Below are positions 45,340 to 53,825 of a DNA stretch of 64,000 nt, one piece after another. The stretch is from Rhodothalassium salexigens DSM 2132 (GTDB taxonomy: Bacteria; Pseudomonadota; Alphaproteobacteria; Sphingomonadales; Rhodothalassiaceae). The stretch covers positions 124,001 to 188,000 of the forward strand of contig NZ_SLXO01000008.1 of the NCBI RefSeq assembly GCF_004341375.1. The letters run 5' to 3'. Each line of letters begins with the position of its first letter. Position 1 is the stretch's first letter. The position numbers and the translations under genes are program-made. The notes beneath the pieces are model-generated. The model was not told the origin of the DNA. It saw only the letters and a program-made list of their open reading frames with translations, and searched no databases.

Positions 45340-46782
45340 ATGGACGAAACCGACCGGCAAGCGGTGGACGCACAGGGCGGTAGCGCGCCGCCGCTGGGCC
45401 TGTTCACCACCGCCAAGGCATTCCAAGGTGCGGAAGGCACCCACCAGACCCTGGCGCTCAAGAGTTGGGCGGCGCTCGGCCTGCCGGTGGCGCTGATCGG
45501 CGACGATGCCGGCACGGCGGACGCCGCCGCCGCCTTCGGCTTTACCCATATCCCCCTGGGGCGGCCCGGCCGGCCGCGCCTCGACCATCTGTTCGCCGAA
45601 GCGGCCGCCGCCCTGGCCACGCCGGCGCTTTGCTATGCCAATGCCGACATCGCGCTGCACCCGACGGCGGCCGCACCGCTTCGGCGGCTGGCCCGCGAGG
45701 CCGCCCGGCGGCCGCTGCTCGGCGTGGCGCGGCGGCGCAACCTGCCGTTTCCGCGCCGGTTGGCGGCGGGGGCGGACGGCGTCGACGTGACCCGGCTGAT
45801 CGAGGACCTGGACGCCCGCTACGGCACCTGGGGCGGCGCTACGTCGATCGACCTGGTGTTGTTCAGCGCCGGCCTGTTCGACGCCATGCCGGCGCTTGAG
45901 GTGGGGCGCATCGGCTGGGACCATTGGGCGCTGTGGGCGGCGCGCGACCAGGGCGCCTGGGTGGTCGATGCCTCGCACCGCATGGCCCTGTATCACCCGA
46001 TCCACGAATATGGCGCCGGCGGCGGCGGCTTCGACGCCTATTGGAGCGACGCCGGTGCGGTGCGCAACACCGACCTGGTGGCCGGCCGGCGCCTGACCCT
46101 GGACGAGGCGGCGACCCATTTCCTGCTGGGCGACGCCTGTGTGGCCGTTGGCGAGGCGCCCGCCGAGGCCGCCGAGGCGCTGACCCCAGACCCCGACCGG
46201 GTGGTCGCCGGCGGGCTCAAGGCGCTGGCCGATTTGGGCGCGGAATGGGCGGCGGCCGACGCCGCGGCGGCCGAGACCCTGCGCCGGCCCTTGGTCGATC
46301 TGGCGCGCTTCCTGGTGATGACCGCCGGGGGGTTTGTGCCGTTTTCCGATCCGCGCGACGTGGCCCGCCTCGGCGCGCCGGAGCGCCTGGCCGCCCTGCG
46401 CGCCCTGGCCCCGGCCAAGGCGGCAGAACAACTGGAAGACGCGCTCGCCGCCGACCTGCTGGCCGTCCTCGGCCGCCACCGTGCGGCCGGCCGGCCGCTG
46501 CTGATCCACGGCTCGGGCGCCTATGGCCGCCGCGCGCTGGCGCTGCTCAAGCGCTCGGGGCTGGACGTGGCGGGGTTCGTCACCCCGGCGGCCTATCGCG
46601 GCGCGCCGAGCCTCGACGGCCTGCCGGTCCATGAGGCCGAAGCGCTCCAGGCCGCCGGGCCCGAAACCGGCCTGCACGGCGACACCGCACCGGCGATCCT
46701 GGTGGCGTCGAGTGCGGCCGCGCGGGTGATCGAAACCTATCGCGCCGCGGGCTTCGCGGTCGGCGACCGGGTGCTGGTCTAG
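45340..46782 (+). CDS. Glycosyltransferase-like protein with C-terminal Rossmann-like domain
   Basis: A 480-residue protein. Residues 18-250 resemble a GT-A-like nucleotide-sugar domain (LGLFTTAKAFQGAEG, LKSWAALGLPVALIGDDAG, LCYANADIAL, IDLVLFSAGLFDAMP, IGWDHWALWAARDQGAWV). Residues 385-480 are a separate alpha/beta domain beginning RPLLIHGSGAYGRRALALLK, which recurs in the protein encoded at 46819-47379. It diverges from the TPR gene across 179 bases. Likely a glycan enzyme; donor and acceptor unknown. Confidence 0.65.
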   Translation: MDETDRQAVDAQGGSAPPLGLFTTAKAFQGAEGTHQTLALKSWAALGLPVALIGDDAGTADAAAAFGFTHIPLGRPGRPRLDHLFAEAAAALATPALCYANADIALHPTAAAPLRRLAREAARRPLLGVARRRNLPFPRRLAAGADGVDVTRLIEDLDARYGTWGGATSIDLVLFSAGLFDAMPALEVGRIGWDHWALWAARDQGAWVVDASHRMALYHPIHEYGAGGGGFDAYWSDAGAVRNTDLVAGRRLTLDEAATHFLLGDACVAVGEAPAEAAEALTPDPDRVVAGGLKALADLGAEWAAADAAAAETLRRPLVDLARFLVMTAGGFVPFSDPRDVARLGAPERLAALRALAPAKAAEQLEDALAADLLAVLGRHRAAGRPLLIHGSGAYGRRALALLKRSGLDVAGFVTPAAYRGAPSLDGLPVHEAEALQAAGPETGLHGDTAPAILVASSAAARVIETYRAAGFAVGDRVLV

Positions 46783-46818
46783 CCGGCGACGGCCCCCCGG
46801 CATCCGGTATGGGGTGGC

Positions 46819-47379
46819 TCAGCAGATCACGTCGCGGCGCAGCACATAGCCGGCGGCCTCATAGTCGTCGAGCAGCAGGGCATAGCTCGACGCGATGATC
46901 ACGAACGGCCGCGCCTTGGTGCCAAGGCGCGCGGCCGCCGCCTCATCCAGCGTTTCAGCCGGCAGTACCGGCAGCCCGTTCAGGGTCTCGGCGGCCATAT
47001 GGGCGCGCGGCGTGACGAAGCCCCGGGGCCGGTGGCCGGCCTCGATCAGCAAGGTCAGCGCGCGCCGCCCGGTGGCGCCGGTGCCGTGGATCAACACCGG
47101 GCGCCCGGCCTCGGCCGCCGTGGCGGCTCCGGTCAGCACCTCGTGGTTGAGCCCGCGTTCGACCCAGTCGATCACCGCGTCGCGCGACAGTGTGTGCGCC
47201 TGGGCCCAGAACGCCCTGTCGACCAGGGGCGCGGGGTCGGCCAGTGGGGTTACCGGCACGAACCGCTCGCCGCCCTGGGCCAGGATCTGACACAATAGCA
47301 TGACCCGCTGGTCGCTGCCCGGTTGGCCGACCAGGGTTTGGAGGGTGGCGACGATGTCGATGCCCTGCGTTTCGGCCAT
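46819..47379 (-). CDS. Stand-alone Rossmann-like domain protein of the glycan cluster
   Basis: A 186-residue protein. Residues 92-186 match the C-terminal domain of the neighbouring 480-residue protein: RPVLIHGTGATGRRALTLLI, GFVTPRAH, LNGLPVLPAETLDEA and FVIIASSYALLLDDYEAAGY. The glycine-rich strand-turn resembles PglD/NeuD N-terminal domains that bind nucleotide or sugar. The N-terminal 90 residues are helical and unrecognised. It starts three bases after the stop of the 241-residue upstream gene, so both are co-transcribed. Confidence 0.6.
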   Translation of the reverse strand: MAETQGIDIVATLQTLVGQPGSDQRVMLLCQILAQGGERFVPVTPLADPAPLVDRAFWAQAHTLSRDAVIDWVERGLNHEVLTGAATAAEAGRPVLIHGTGATGRRALTLLIEAGHRPRGFVTPRAHMAAETLNGLPVLPAETLDEAAAARLGTKARPFVIIASSYALLLDDYEAAGYVLRRDVIC

Positions 47380-47382
47380 GGC

Positions 47383-48108
47383 TCAGCGCGCCTCGGCGGC
47401 GAGGGCGAAGAACCGCTCGGGCGCCAGCCGCTCGAACCGGTCGAGCTTGGAGGCCGGGTTGCAGTTGATCACACGCGCGCCCAGCGCCTCGGCCGCCGCG
47501 GCGGTGTCGCCCCACGCCTCCAGGTGCAGGTCGCGGCCCGGATTGGGCACATGGTAGAGGTCGCCGGCCTGTTGATAGTCGGCGAAGAAATAGTTCGGGT
47601 TTTGCTCCGGCGTCTGGGTGGTCATCAGCACATTGCCGCTGACCGTCTGGGCCACGTCGAGCGGCTGATAGTCCAGGTCGACGCCGAACAGCGCCACCGT
47701 CTTGTAGCCCAGCAACATGGCGATGATCGCCGCGTGGCTGCCGGTGGTGATGGTGGCGTAGCGTTCCAGGATCGGGTGCTGGCGAACCAGCCGTTCATAG
47801 GCCACCACCCGCTCGGCCTGGGGCGTGCCGGTCAATTGGCTGGCCAGGTTCATACGCACGAAGAACTGTCGGATGCCGAGCGTGTCGGCGCGCGCCAGCA
47901 TGGCCTCGATCGCGTCCTTGTGCGACAGCCCGACCACGGTGTCGAGACAGGCGTAATAGGTCGGATGCCAATCGATGCGTTGCCAATGGCGATAGGCGGC
48001 GTTGAAGCCGAAGGTGTGGATATGGTCGCCGAACGCGTGCAGGTCGATCTGGGCCAGCGACGGCCCATTGCCCAGTATCGCCGCCACCGGCTGCTGCCAA
48101 TCCTCCAT
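47383..48108 (-). CDS. GT42 (sialyltransferase)/DUF115-like glycosyltransferase candidate
   Basis: A 241-residue protein. AAILGNGPSLAQID at the N-terminus and TITTGSHAAIIAMLLGYKTVALFGVDLD in two parts (residues around 115-142) mirror the nucleotide-binding segments of Campylobacter Cst sialyltransferases and of MptE-like DUF115 proteins; a His in DLYHVP and a closing ARVINCNPASKLDRFE segment are also typical. The ATG at 48108 has GGGGGAGAGG upstream. A CMP-sugar cytidylyltransferase gene in the same region makes a CMP-sugar donor plausible, but DUF115 cannot be excluded. Confidence 0.6.
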   Translation of the reverse strand: MEDWQQPVAAILGNGPSLAQIDLHAFGDHIHTFGFNAAYRHWQRIDWHPTYYACLDTVVGLSHKDAIEAMLARADTLGIRQFFVRMNLASQLTGTPQAERVVAYERLVRQHPILERYATITTGSHAAIIAMLLGYKTVALFGVDLDYQPLDVAQTVSGNVLMTTQTPEQNPNYFFADYQQAGDLYHVPNPGRDLHLEAWGDTAAAAEALGARVINCNPASKLDRFERLAPERFFALAAEAR

Positions 48109-48362
48109 GCGCCTCTCCCCCTTTGGTTCGCGCGCGCCGGTTTGGTTCGCCTGCGCTGCGGCCCCCGCGACCGAGGCAGCGTTTGCGATCCCCTTGGCAC
48201 TGCGCGCGATTATGCTAGCGTGGCGTCGGGCGACCGGTAAAGGGGCCGTGGAACAAGGGGCTTGCGCGTCCCGCCGGCCGAGACGCCGACCGCCCGCTGC
48301 CCACCCCCTGTCGAGGCTCCCCCTCAAGGCGTCCTTGAGGGGCCCCACCAAGGACCCGGCCC

Positions 48363-49154
48363 ATGGCCCGCAGCCGCCCCGCACTGGTCTATCCGCGCAC
48401 CGCCCACGCCCATCTGGACGAAACCCGCGCCCTGGCGCGGCTGTTGGCGGACCGCCCGGCGGGCTCGGTGATGGTCGATGTGGGCGCCCATGTGGGCGGC
48501 GCGCTGGCGCCGTTCGCGCGCCTTGGCTGGCAGGTTCATGCCTTCGAGCCCGACCCCGACAACCGCGCCAAGCTGGTCGAACGCTTCGGCAGCGCCGAGC
48601 GGGTGGTGATCGACCCGCGCGCGGTCGGCGCCGAACCGGCCGCAGACGTGGCCTTCTACGCCTCGCCCGAGAGCACCGGCGTCAGCGGCCTGCACGCCTT
48701 TTTGGACAGCCACGCCCCGCGCGGCCGGGTCGACGTGACCACGGTGGCCCGGATCGCCGACGAACGGGGCTTGAGCGCCATTGAGTTTCTGAAGATCGAC
48801 GTCGAAGGTCACGACCTCGACGTGCTGCGCGGGGTGGCGTGGGACCGGCTGCGCCCGGCGTGCATCGAATGCGAGTTCGAGGACAACAAGACCCGGCCGC
48901 GCGGCCACACCGCCGGCGACATCATCGCCTTCCTCGCCGAGCGCGGCTATGCGGTCTATGTGAGCACGTGGCACCCGATCATCCGCTACGGCATCCGCCA
49001 CGACTGGCACCGTCTGACCCCGGCCGCCGACGGCCCGCCGCCGGGCGACGCCTGGGGCAATCTGCTGGCGTTTCGCGACGACCCCGGCGGCCCGGCGGTC
49101 GCCGACGCCTTCGCCGCCGTGCTGACCACCGCACCCGACGCCGCGACCGACTGA
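48363..49154 (+). CDS. FkbM family methyltransferase
   Basis: A 263-residue SAM methyltransferase. Motif I is VMVDVGAHVGGALAPFA, followed by HAFEPDPDNRAKL and the FkbM signature FLKIDVEGHDLDVLRG near residue 145. Members O-methylate sugars or polyketides. The tail WGNLLAFRDDPGGPAVADAF reappears at the end of the oppositely oriented glycosyltransferase next door. It diverges from the DUF115/GT42-like gene and is immediately adjacent, tail to tail, to the 691-residue gene. Confidence 0.88.
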   Translation: MARSRPALVYPRTAHAHLDETRALARLLADRPAGSVMVDVGAHVGGALAPFARLGWQVHAFEPDPDNRAKLVERFGSAERVVIDPRAVGAEPAADVAFYASPESTGVSGLHAFLDSHAPRGRVDVTTVARIADERGLSAIEFLKIDVEGHDLDVLRGVAWDRLRPACIECEFEDNKTRPRGHTAGDIIAFLAERGYAVYVSTWHPIIRYGIRHDWHRLTPAADGPPPGDAWGNLLAFRDDPGGPAVADAFAAVLTTAPDAATD

Positions 49155-51230
49155 TTAGCCCCCGCCCAGGCGGGTCAGCAGCTGACGCCAGCGACCGCGT
49201 ATCCCGCGTCCGCGCAGGCGCAGGGCCGGCGGCAGGCGGCGGCCGAGCGACCGGCCGCGCCCCTGCACGGTCAGGGTCGCCAGCAGCGCGTCGCGCAGCG
49301 CCGGGCCGCCGGGGTCGTCGCGAAACGCCAACAGCGTGCCCCAGGCGGCCTCGGGGCGCGGCGCGTCGGGCTCGGTGCCCAGCGCCACCAACCCCTGCCA
49401 ATAGGCGTGATAGCGGGTCGAGCGCGGCGCGTGCCACAGGCTGGCATAGAGCGCATAGTCAGCGTCGGCCAGGCGCGCCATGGCGGCCGCCCATTGGTCC
49501 GCCTGGTCGTCTCCGGTGCCGTGCAGGTGCAAGGCCAGCGCGCGCGGCCTTGGTCGGCGTGCCAGCGCGGCGTCGAGCGCGGCGACCAGCGGCCCGGCCT
49601 GGTCCGCTGTGCCGGTGCCGGGCGGGGGGCGGTCGCCGGCGGTCTCCCCCGCCGCTTCGCCGGTGATGCGCAGCAGGTCGAGCGGGGCCTGGCTCGACGC
49701 CGGCCGGTGCTGCCAGCGCCCCTGGGGCAGGGTGGCGGCGGTGCGGTCGGGGCCCAGCGGCCGGTCGAGCCGGGCGAGCGTCGGTTGCCGGGCGAACGGC
49801 GTCCGTCGCACCAGGCCGGCCAGCCGGTCCAGCGCGGTCTGCGGGGCCGACGGCGCCCGGCGGTCGGGGGCTTGCGACAACAGCCGGTGCAGGGCGGCGG
49901 GCTCGTTGACCCAGGCGCCGGCGGTCAGCGGGGCGGCGGCGGTGGCGGCCATGGGCCGGCTGGCGGCGTCGACGGTCATGGCGGCGAAGCGCGCCCGGAT
50001 GCGGTGGATGTCATAGTCGGCGAAGGCCAGCGCCCGGCCGCGTTCGCCGAGCGTGCGGCGGTGCCAGTGGTTGATCACCAGGTCGCGCAACAGCCCGGTC
50101 AGCGCCACAGGGTCAGGCGCCGCACACCAGGCGCCGGCGCGGCTTTGGGCGACGATCTGCCCGGTGGCGGTGTCCATGGGGCCATGGAACAGCAGGGCGG
50201 CTCCGCTGGCCAGGCATTCGGGCAGCTTGTTGGCCACCGAATAGCGGGTGTAGCGCTGCGACGCGTCGTCGAAATTATAGGCGATAAGCGCGATGTCGGC
50301 GCCCTGGAGCCAGCGCCGGTAGCCGCGCCGGCTGAGCGTGCGCCGGATCACCCGGCTGTGGTCAAGCGGCGCCAGCGTGCTGGCCACCTGGCGATACCAA
50401 TAGCGCCCGGTCTTGATCTCGAAGCGCACGTCGAGCCCTTCGCCGGCCAGCCGCTCCACCGCGTCGGCCACGCGCAGCACGCTGTCGCGGTTCATGTTGG
50501 CAGCCAGCGCGCCGCCATAGCGCACCAGCACCGGGCCTTTCTTGTCTTCGGGCGCCGGCGGGGCCGGCCAGTGCGCGCGGTCGACGCCGTTGGCGAACGC
50601 CTCGAAGGGCAGGCCATAGCGCGCCTCGAACGCCTCGGTCATGGCGTCGCCGATGCTCAACCGCCGCACCGAGCGCGCCAGCAGCCGGTGCAATTCGGGG
50701 GCGAGGCGCGCATATTGAGCCGGGTCGTCGACGCGCAGCCGCTCGGGCCAGTCGTCCATGATCCAGGTGACCACCGGCAGGCCCAGGCTGTGCACCAGGT
50801 CCATGGCGATGGCGTGGAACACCGGCTGGTCGGGCACCGGGCGGACGACGATCAATTCGGGCGCGAAGGCCAGGAGCCGGTGCAGCACGCCGAGCGGCAG
50901 CCGGTCGTCGTCGGTCGCCACCCGTTGCCACAGCCGGCCGTGGCGCACGCCGATGAAGCCCGGCTCGGCGACGAAGATCTGAAACAGCCGGTTCGGCCCC
51001 CACGGCGCGAACAGTGTCGCCTTCAACTCGCCGGTGGCGGTGGCATTGCCGATCCGCGTCGGGTCGAGCAGCAGGATGCGCGGCAGGCGCGCCGGCAGCG
51101 CCGGGCTGGGCTCGGCGTCGGTTTCGCCCCGGGGGGCGGTTTCGGTCTCCGGCCCGGCGCCCGGTCCGGTCTCGTCACCGGGGGTAGAAGTAGGCGTCTC
51201 GTCGCCGTGCGGATAGCTTGCGGTGTTCAT
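49155..51230 (-). CDS. GT-B glycosyltransferase with FkbM-like C-terminal remnant
   Basis: A 691-residue protein. After a 45-residue acidic lead, residues 48-400 form a GT4-like GT-B fold (RILLLDPTRIGN, LPVVTWIMDDWPERLR, RRLSIGDAMTEAFEARYGLP, SVANKLPECLASGAALLFHG). Residues 410-550 are low complexity. Residues about 570-660 resemble the last third of FkbM proteins, with YALYASLWHAPRSTRYHAYW and WGTLLAFRDDPGGPALRDAL, but no SAM motif I is present. Its 5' end overlaps the GT2 gene by 56 bases, so a later start is possible though no good ATG is seen. Confidence 0.75.
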   Translation of the reverse strand: MNTASYPHGDETPTSTPGDETGPGAGPETETAPRGETDAEPSPALPARLPRILLLDPTRIGNATATGELKATLFAPWGPNRLFQIFVAEPGFIGVRHGRLWQRVATDDDRLPLGVLHRLLAFAPELIVVRPVPDQPVFHAIAMDLVHSLGLPVVTWIMDDWPERLRVDDPAQYARLAPELHRLLARSVRRLSIGDAMTEAFEARYGLPFEAFANGVDRAHWPAPPAPEDKKGPVLVRYGGALAANMNRDSVLRVADAVERLAGEGLDVRFEIKTGRYWYRQVASTLAPLDHSRVIRRTLSRRGYRRWLQGADIALIAYNFDDASQRYTRYSVANKLPECLASGAALLFHGPMDTATGQIVAQSRAGAWCAAPDPVALTGLLRDLVINHWHRRTLGERGRALAFADYDIHRIRARFAAMTVDAASRPMAATAAAPLTAGAWVNEPAALHRLLSQAPDRRAPSAPQTALDRLAGLVRRTPFARQPTLARLDRPLGPDRTAATLPQGRWQHRPASSQAPLDLLRITGEAAGETAGDRPPPGTGTADQAGPLVAALDAALARRPRPRALALHLHGTGDDQADQWAAAMARLADADYALYASLWHAPRSTRYHAYWQGLVALGTEPDAPRPEAAWGTLLAFRDDPGGPALRDALLATLTVQGRGRSLGRRLPPALRLRGRGIRGRWRQLLTRLGGG

Positions 51231-52056
51231 TATTGCCCCGATAGGTGCCCCAGTACTGCATCAGCCGGAACAGGACCACCTCGCCCGCGGTGTGCCAGAA
51301 CACGCGATCCTGCACCGCCTGCGCCCAGTCCAGGAACACGGCGGAAAAGAAATAGCGCACCACGTCGCCGAGCCCAACCTGCACCTCCGGCATAATGCCC
51401 TGAAGCGCCACCGCCTCGCGTTCGTAGCGGGTGCGCACCTTGTGCCAGCTTTCCTCGTGAATGTGGGTTACCGCCGCGTCGGCCACATAGCCCACGCGCG
51501 CCCCGGCGGCGAGCAGGCGCTTGGCCAGGTCCATGTCTTCGAGCCCGGTCAACTGTTCGTCGAAGCGGTGCTCGGCCCACACCGAGCGCAACAGCGCGGC
51601 ATTGGCGTTGTTGCAGAAGAAGCCGTCTTGCGGCAGCGCCGAGGCGGCGGGGAAATACTTCGCAAACAGCCGGGTTTCAGAGTATTTCGACCGGTCGTGG
51701 CCGACCTGACGGCCGTAGGTGTAGGCGATGCGGTCGCGGCCCAGGGGCGCGATCAGCCGGGTCAGCCAGTCGCCGCCTTCGGGGATGCAGTGGCCCGACA
51801 GAAACACCAGCACGTCGCCGCGCGCCGCCGCACAGCCCAGGTTGAGCGACCGGCCGAACGAGAAGTCCTCCTTGGCGATCGGGACGATGCGGCAGCCATG
51901 GGCTTCGGCGATGGCGCGGGTGGCGTCGGTGGAACCCGAATCCACCACGATGGTCTCGACCCCGCCGGCCGGCGGCGTCTGGGCCGCCACCGCGTCGAGG
52001 GCGGCGGGCAGCCAGGAGGCTTCGTTAAAGGTGCGGATGATGATGCTGGCGTCCAT
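51175..52056 (-). CDS. Family 2 glycosyltransferase
   Basis: A 293-residue GT-A enzyme. Typical elements are ASIIIRTFNEASWLPAALDA, VVDSGSTDATRAIA, the metal-binding region FLSGHCIPEGGDW, and the acceptor/catalytic LTGLEDMDLAKRLLAAG. The remaining C-terminus is aromatic and basic without clear membrane helices, so it probably works at the inner face of the membrane. It belongs to the leftward run that includes the cytidylyltransferase group, 75 bases downstream of the lactonase gene. Confidence 0.9.
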   Translation of the reverse strand: MDASIIIRTFNEASWLPAALDAVAAQTPPAGGVETIVVDSGSTDATRAIAEAHGCRIVPIAKEDFSFGRSLNLGCAAARGDVLVFLSGHCIPEGGDWLTRLIAPLGRDRIAYTYGRQVGHDRSKYSETRLFAKYFPAASALPQDGFFCNNANAALLRSVWAEHRFDEQLTGLEDMDLAKRLLAAGARVGYVADAAVTHIHEESWHKVRTRYEREAVALQGIMPEVQVGLGDVVRYFFSAVFLDWAQAVQDRVFWHTAGEVVLFRLMQYWGTYRGNNEHRKLSARRRDAYFYPR

Positions 52057-52131
52057 GACCGCTTTCTCTGGGGCCGGGTTTTGACCGTTGGCGGGTGGTC
52101 GGCCGGGGTCGGCGGGGCCGTCCTTGGTGGT

Positions 52132-53019
52132 CTAGCGCTCGGGGGTTAAGAGCGTGTTGAGATCGACGCGGACGCGGAACAAGGCGCCGTCGTCGTCTTG
52201 TGGTTGGGCCAGCCCCACCGCCGCCGAGGTGACGTAAAGCGTGCCGGCGTCGGCGAAGGCGCAACTGGTGGGCCGGCGCGCGGGCACGGCGATGCGCGCC
52301 AGGGTCCGGCCGTCGTCGGGCGCCAGAACCACCACACAGCCGCCGTCCCAGAGCGCCACCCACAACCGCCCGGCCGCGTCCACGGTCATGCCGTCGGGTG
52401 CGCCGTCTGCGGGGTCGAAGGTGCGAAACGGGCGTCGCGCGGCCAGCGAGCCCGGCGCCCAGCCCGGCGCGCGGTCGATGCGCCGGCGGGCGCTGTCGGT
52501 CACATAGGCCACGCCCCGGCGGGTATCGAAGGCCGGGCCGTTGGTAACCCGGTACCCGTCGGCCAGGGGCTCGAAGCGGGCCGCGCCGGGCGTCCAGCGC
52601 ACCCAGCCGCCCAGGTCGCGGGCCTCGGCGTCGTCCATGGTGCCGGCCCAGATGGCACCGTCGGGCGCGCGCTTGGCGTCGTTGAAGCGCAGGCCCCGGT
52701 CGCGGGCGAACGGCGCCGGCGCCAACGGCCGGTCGAGGTCGAGCGTCGGCGCGCCGTCGGCCGCCCCGGGGCTCAGTGCCGCCAGCCCGGCGTCGGTCAG
52801 CGCCAGTAGCCGGCCGGGGCCGTCGGCGACCAGTGCGGTGGTGCGCACCGGCAAGGGGTGGCGCCAGCGGCCGCCCGTTGCGGGCTCGAAGACCAGCAGC
52901 GCCCGGCCCTTGATATCAAGCCAGTAAAGCCGCGCATCGTCGCCCGACCAGACCGGGCTTTCACCGAGCACGGCACCGGCGGCCCACAGCCGCTCGACGG
53001 TCGCGCCGCGGCCGGTCAT
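52132..53019 (-). CDS. SMP-30/gluconolactonase family protein
   Basis: A 295-residue six-bladed beta-propeller lactonase. Metal-binding elements are the Glu in LGESPVW, Asn in GYRVTNGPAFD and Asp in DGMTVDAAGRLWVALWDGG; RFNDAKRAPDGAIWAGTMDD is characteristic. It hydrolyses a sugar-acid lactone. The ATG at 53019 overlaps the SDR stop by four bases, so it is coupled to the dehydrogenase genes and probably acts on their product. Confidence 0.92.
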   Translation of the reverse strand: MTGRGATVERLWAAGAVLGESPVWSGDDARLYWLDIKGRALLVFEPATGGRWRHPLPVRTTALVADGPGRLLALTDAGLAALSPGAADGAPTLDLDRPLAPAPFARDRGLRFNDAKRAPDGAIWAGTMDDAEARDLGGWVRWTPGAARFEPLADGYRVTNGPAFDTRRGVAYVTDSARRRIDRAPGWAPGSLAARRPFRTFDPADGAPDGMTVDAAGRLWVALWDGGCVVVLAPDDGRTLARIAVPARRPTSCAFADAGTLYVTSAAVGLAQPQDDDGALFRVRVDLNTLLTPER

Positions 53020-53825
53020 GCCGGGTCGTGGAGCCGGGCCAGCACGCCGCCGTCGAGGCTTAGCGTGGTGCCGGTCATGAACCCCGCGGCCGGTGAGGCG
53101 AGCCAGACCACCGCGTCGGCGACCTCGCGGGGGCGGGCGATGCGTCCGGCGGGGTGGGCTTGGGCCAAGGCGGCGCGGGCGTCCGAGCGGCCGGCGAACC
53201 CGGCCTCCAGCATCTCGGTCGCCACCGCCGCCGGGGCCAGGGCGACCACGCGCACGTCGGGGCCCAACTCCACCGCCAGCGCTGCGGTCAGCCCGTCGAG
53301 TGCGGCCTTGGACGTGGCATAGGCCCAGAAGCCGGGCTTGGTGGCGCGCGCGTGCACGCTGGTGATGTTGACGACCGTGCCGCGCGCGGCGCGCAGGCCG
53401 GGCAGGGCGGCACGCACCAGCGCCACGGGCGCCGCCAGATTGACCGCCAGGGTTTCCTGCACCTGGGCCCAGTGGAGCGCGTCGACGGCGCCCAGATGCT
53501 GGACCGCGGCATTGTTGACCAGCAGCGCCGGCGGCGCGGCGGCGAGCGCCCGGGCCAGCGCTTGGGCCTCGGGCGCGCCCACCGGGTCGGCGGCCAGGCG
53601 CGCCAGGTCGAGGCCCAGAAAGCGCCCGCACACATCGCCCGCGGGCGCCGGCACGCCCGGCCGGTCGATGCCCAGCACGGCGTAGCCGGCGGCGCTGAGC
53701 GCGCGCCCGATGGCTTGGCCGATGCCCCCGGCGATGCCGGTAACCAGTGCGCAAGGCGGCGAGGCGGGGGCCGGCGGGTCGGTTGCGGGCGCGGTGGCCG
53801 GGTCGGTTGCGGGCGCGGCGGTCAT
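53016..53825 (-). CDS. Short-chain dehydrogenase/reductase
   Basis: A classical SDR of 269 residues. Cofactor motif is CALVTGIAGGIGQAIGRAL, then LLVNNAAVQHLG, the catalytic Ser in VVNITSVHA and the YATSK pair, and the FMTGTTLSLDGG C-terminus. An Asp after the second strand (GIDRPG) suggests NAD. An Ala/Pro-rich lead precedes the fold. It overlaps both neighbours by four bases. The enzyme may oxidise a sugar or sugar-acid hydroxyl, as PtmA does in Campylobacter glycan clusters; this is inference. Confidence 0.92.
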   Translation of the reverse strand: MTAAPATDPATAPATDPPAPASPPCALVTGIAGGIGQAIGRALSAAGYAVLGIDRPGVPAPAGDVCGRFLGLDLARLAADPVGAPEAQALARALAAAPPALLVNNAAVQHLGAVDALHWAQVQETLAVNLAAPVALVRAALPGLRAARGTVVNITSVHARATKPGFWAYATSKAALDGLTAALAVELGPDVRVVALAPAAVATEMLEAGFAGRSDARAALAQAHPAGRIARPREVADAVVWLASPAAGFMTGTTLSLDGGVLARLHDPA

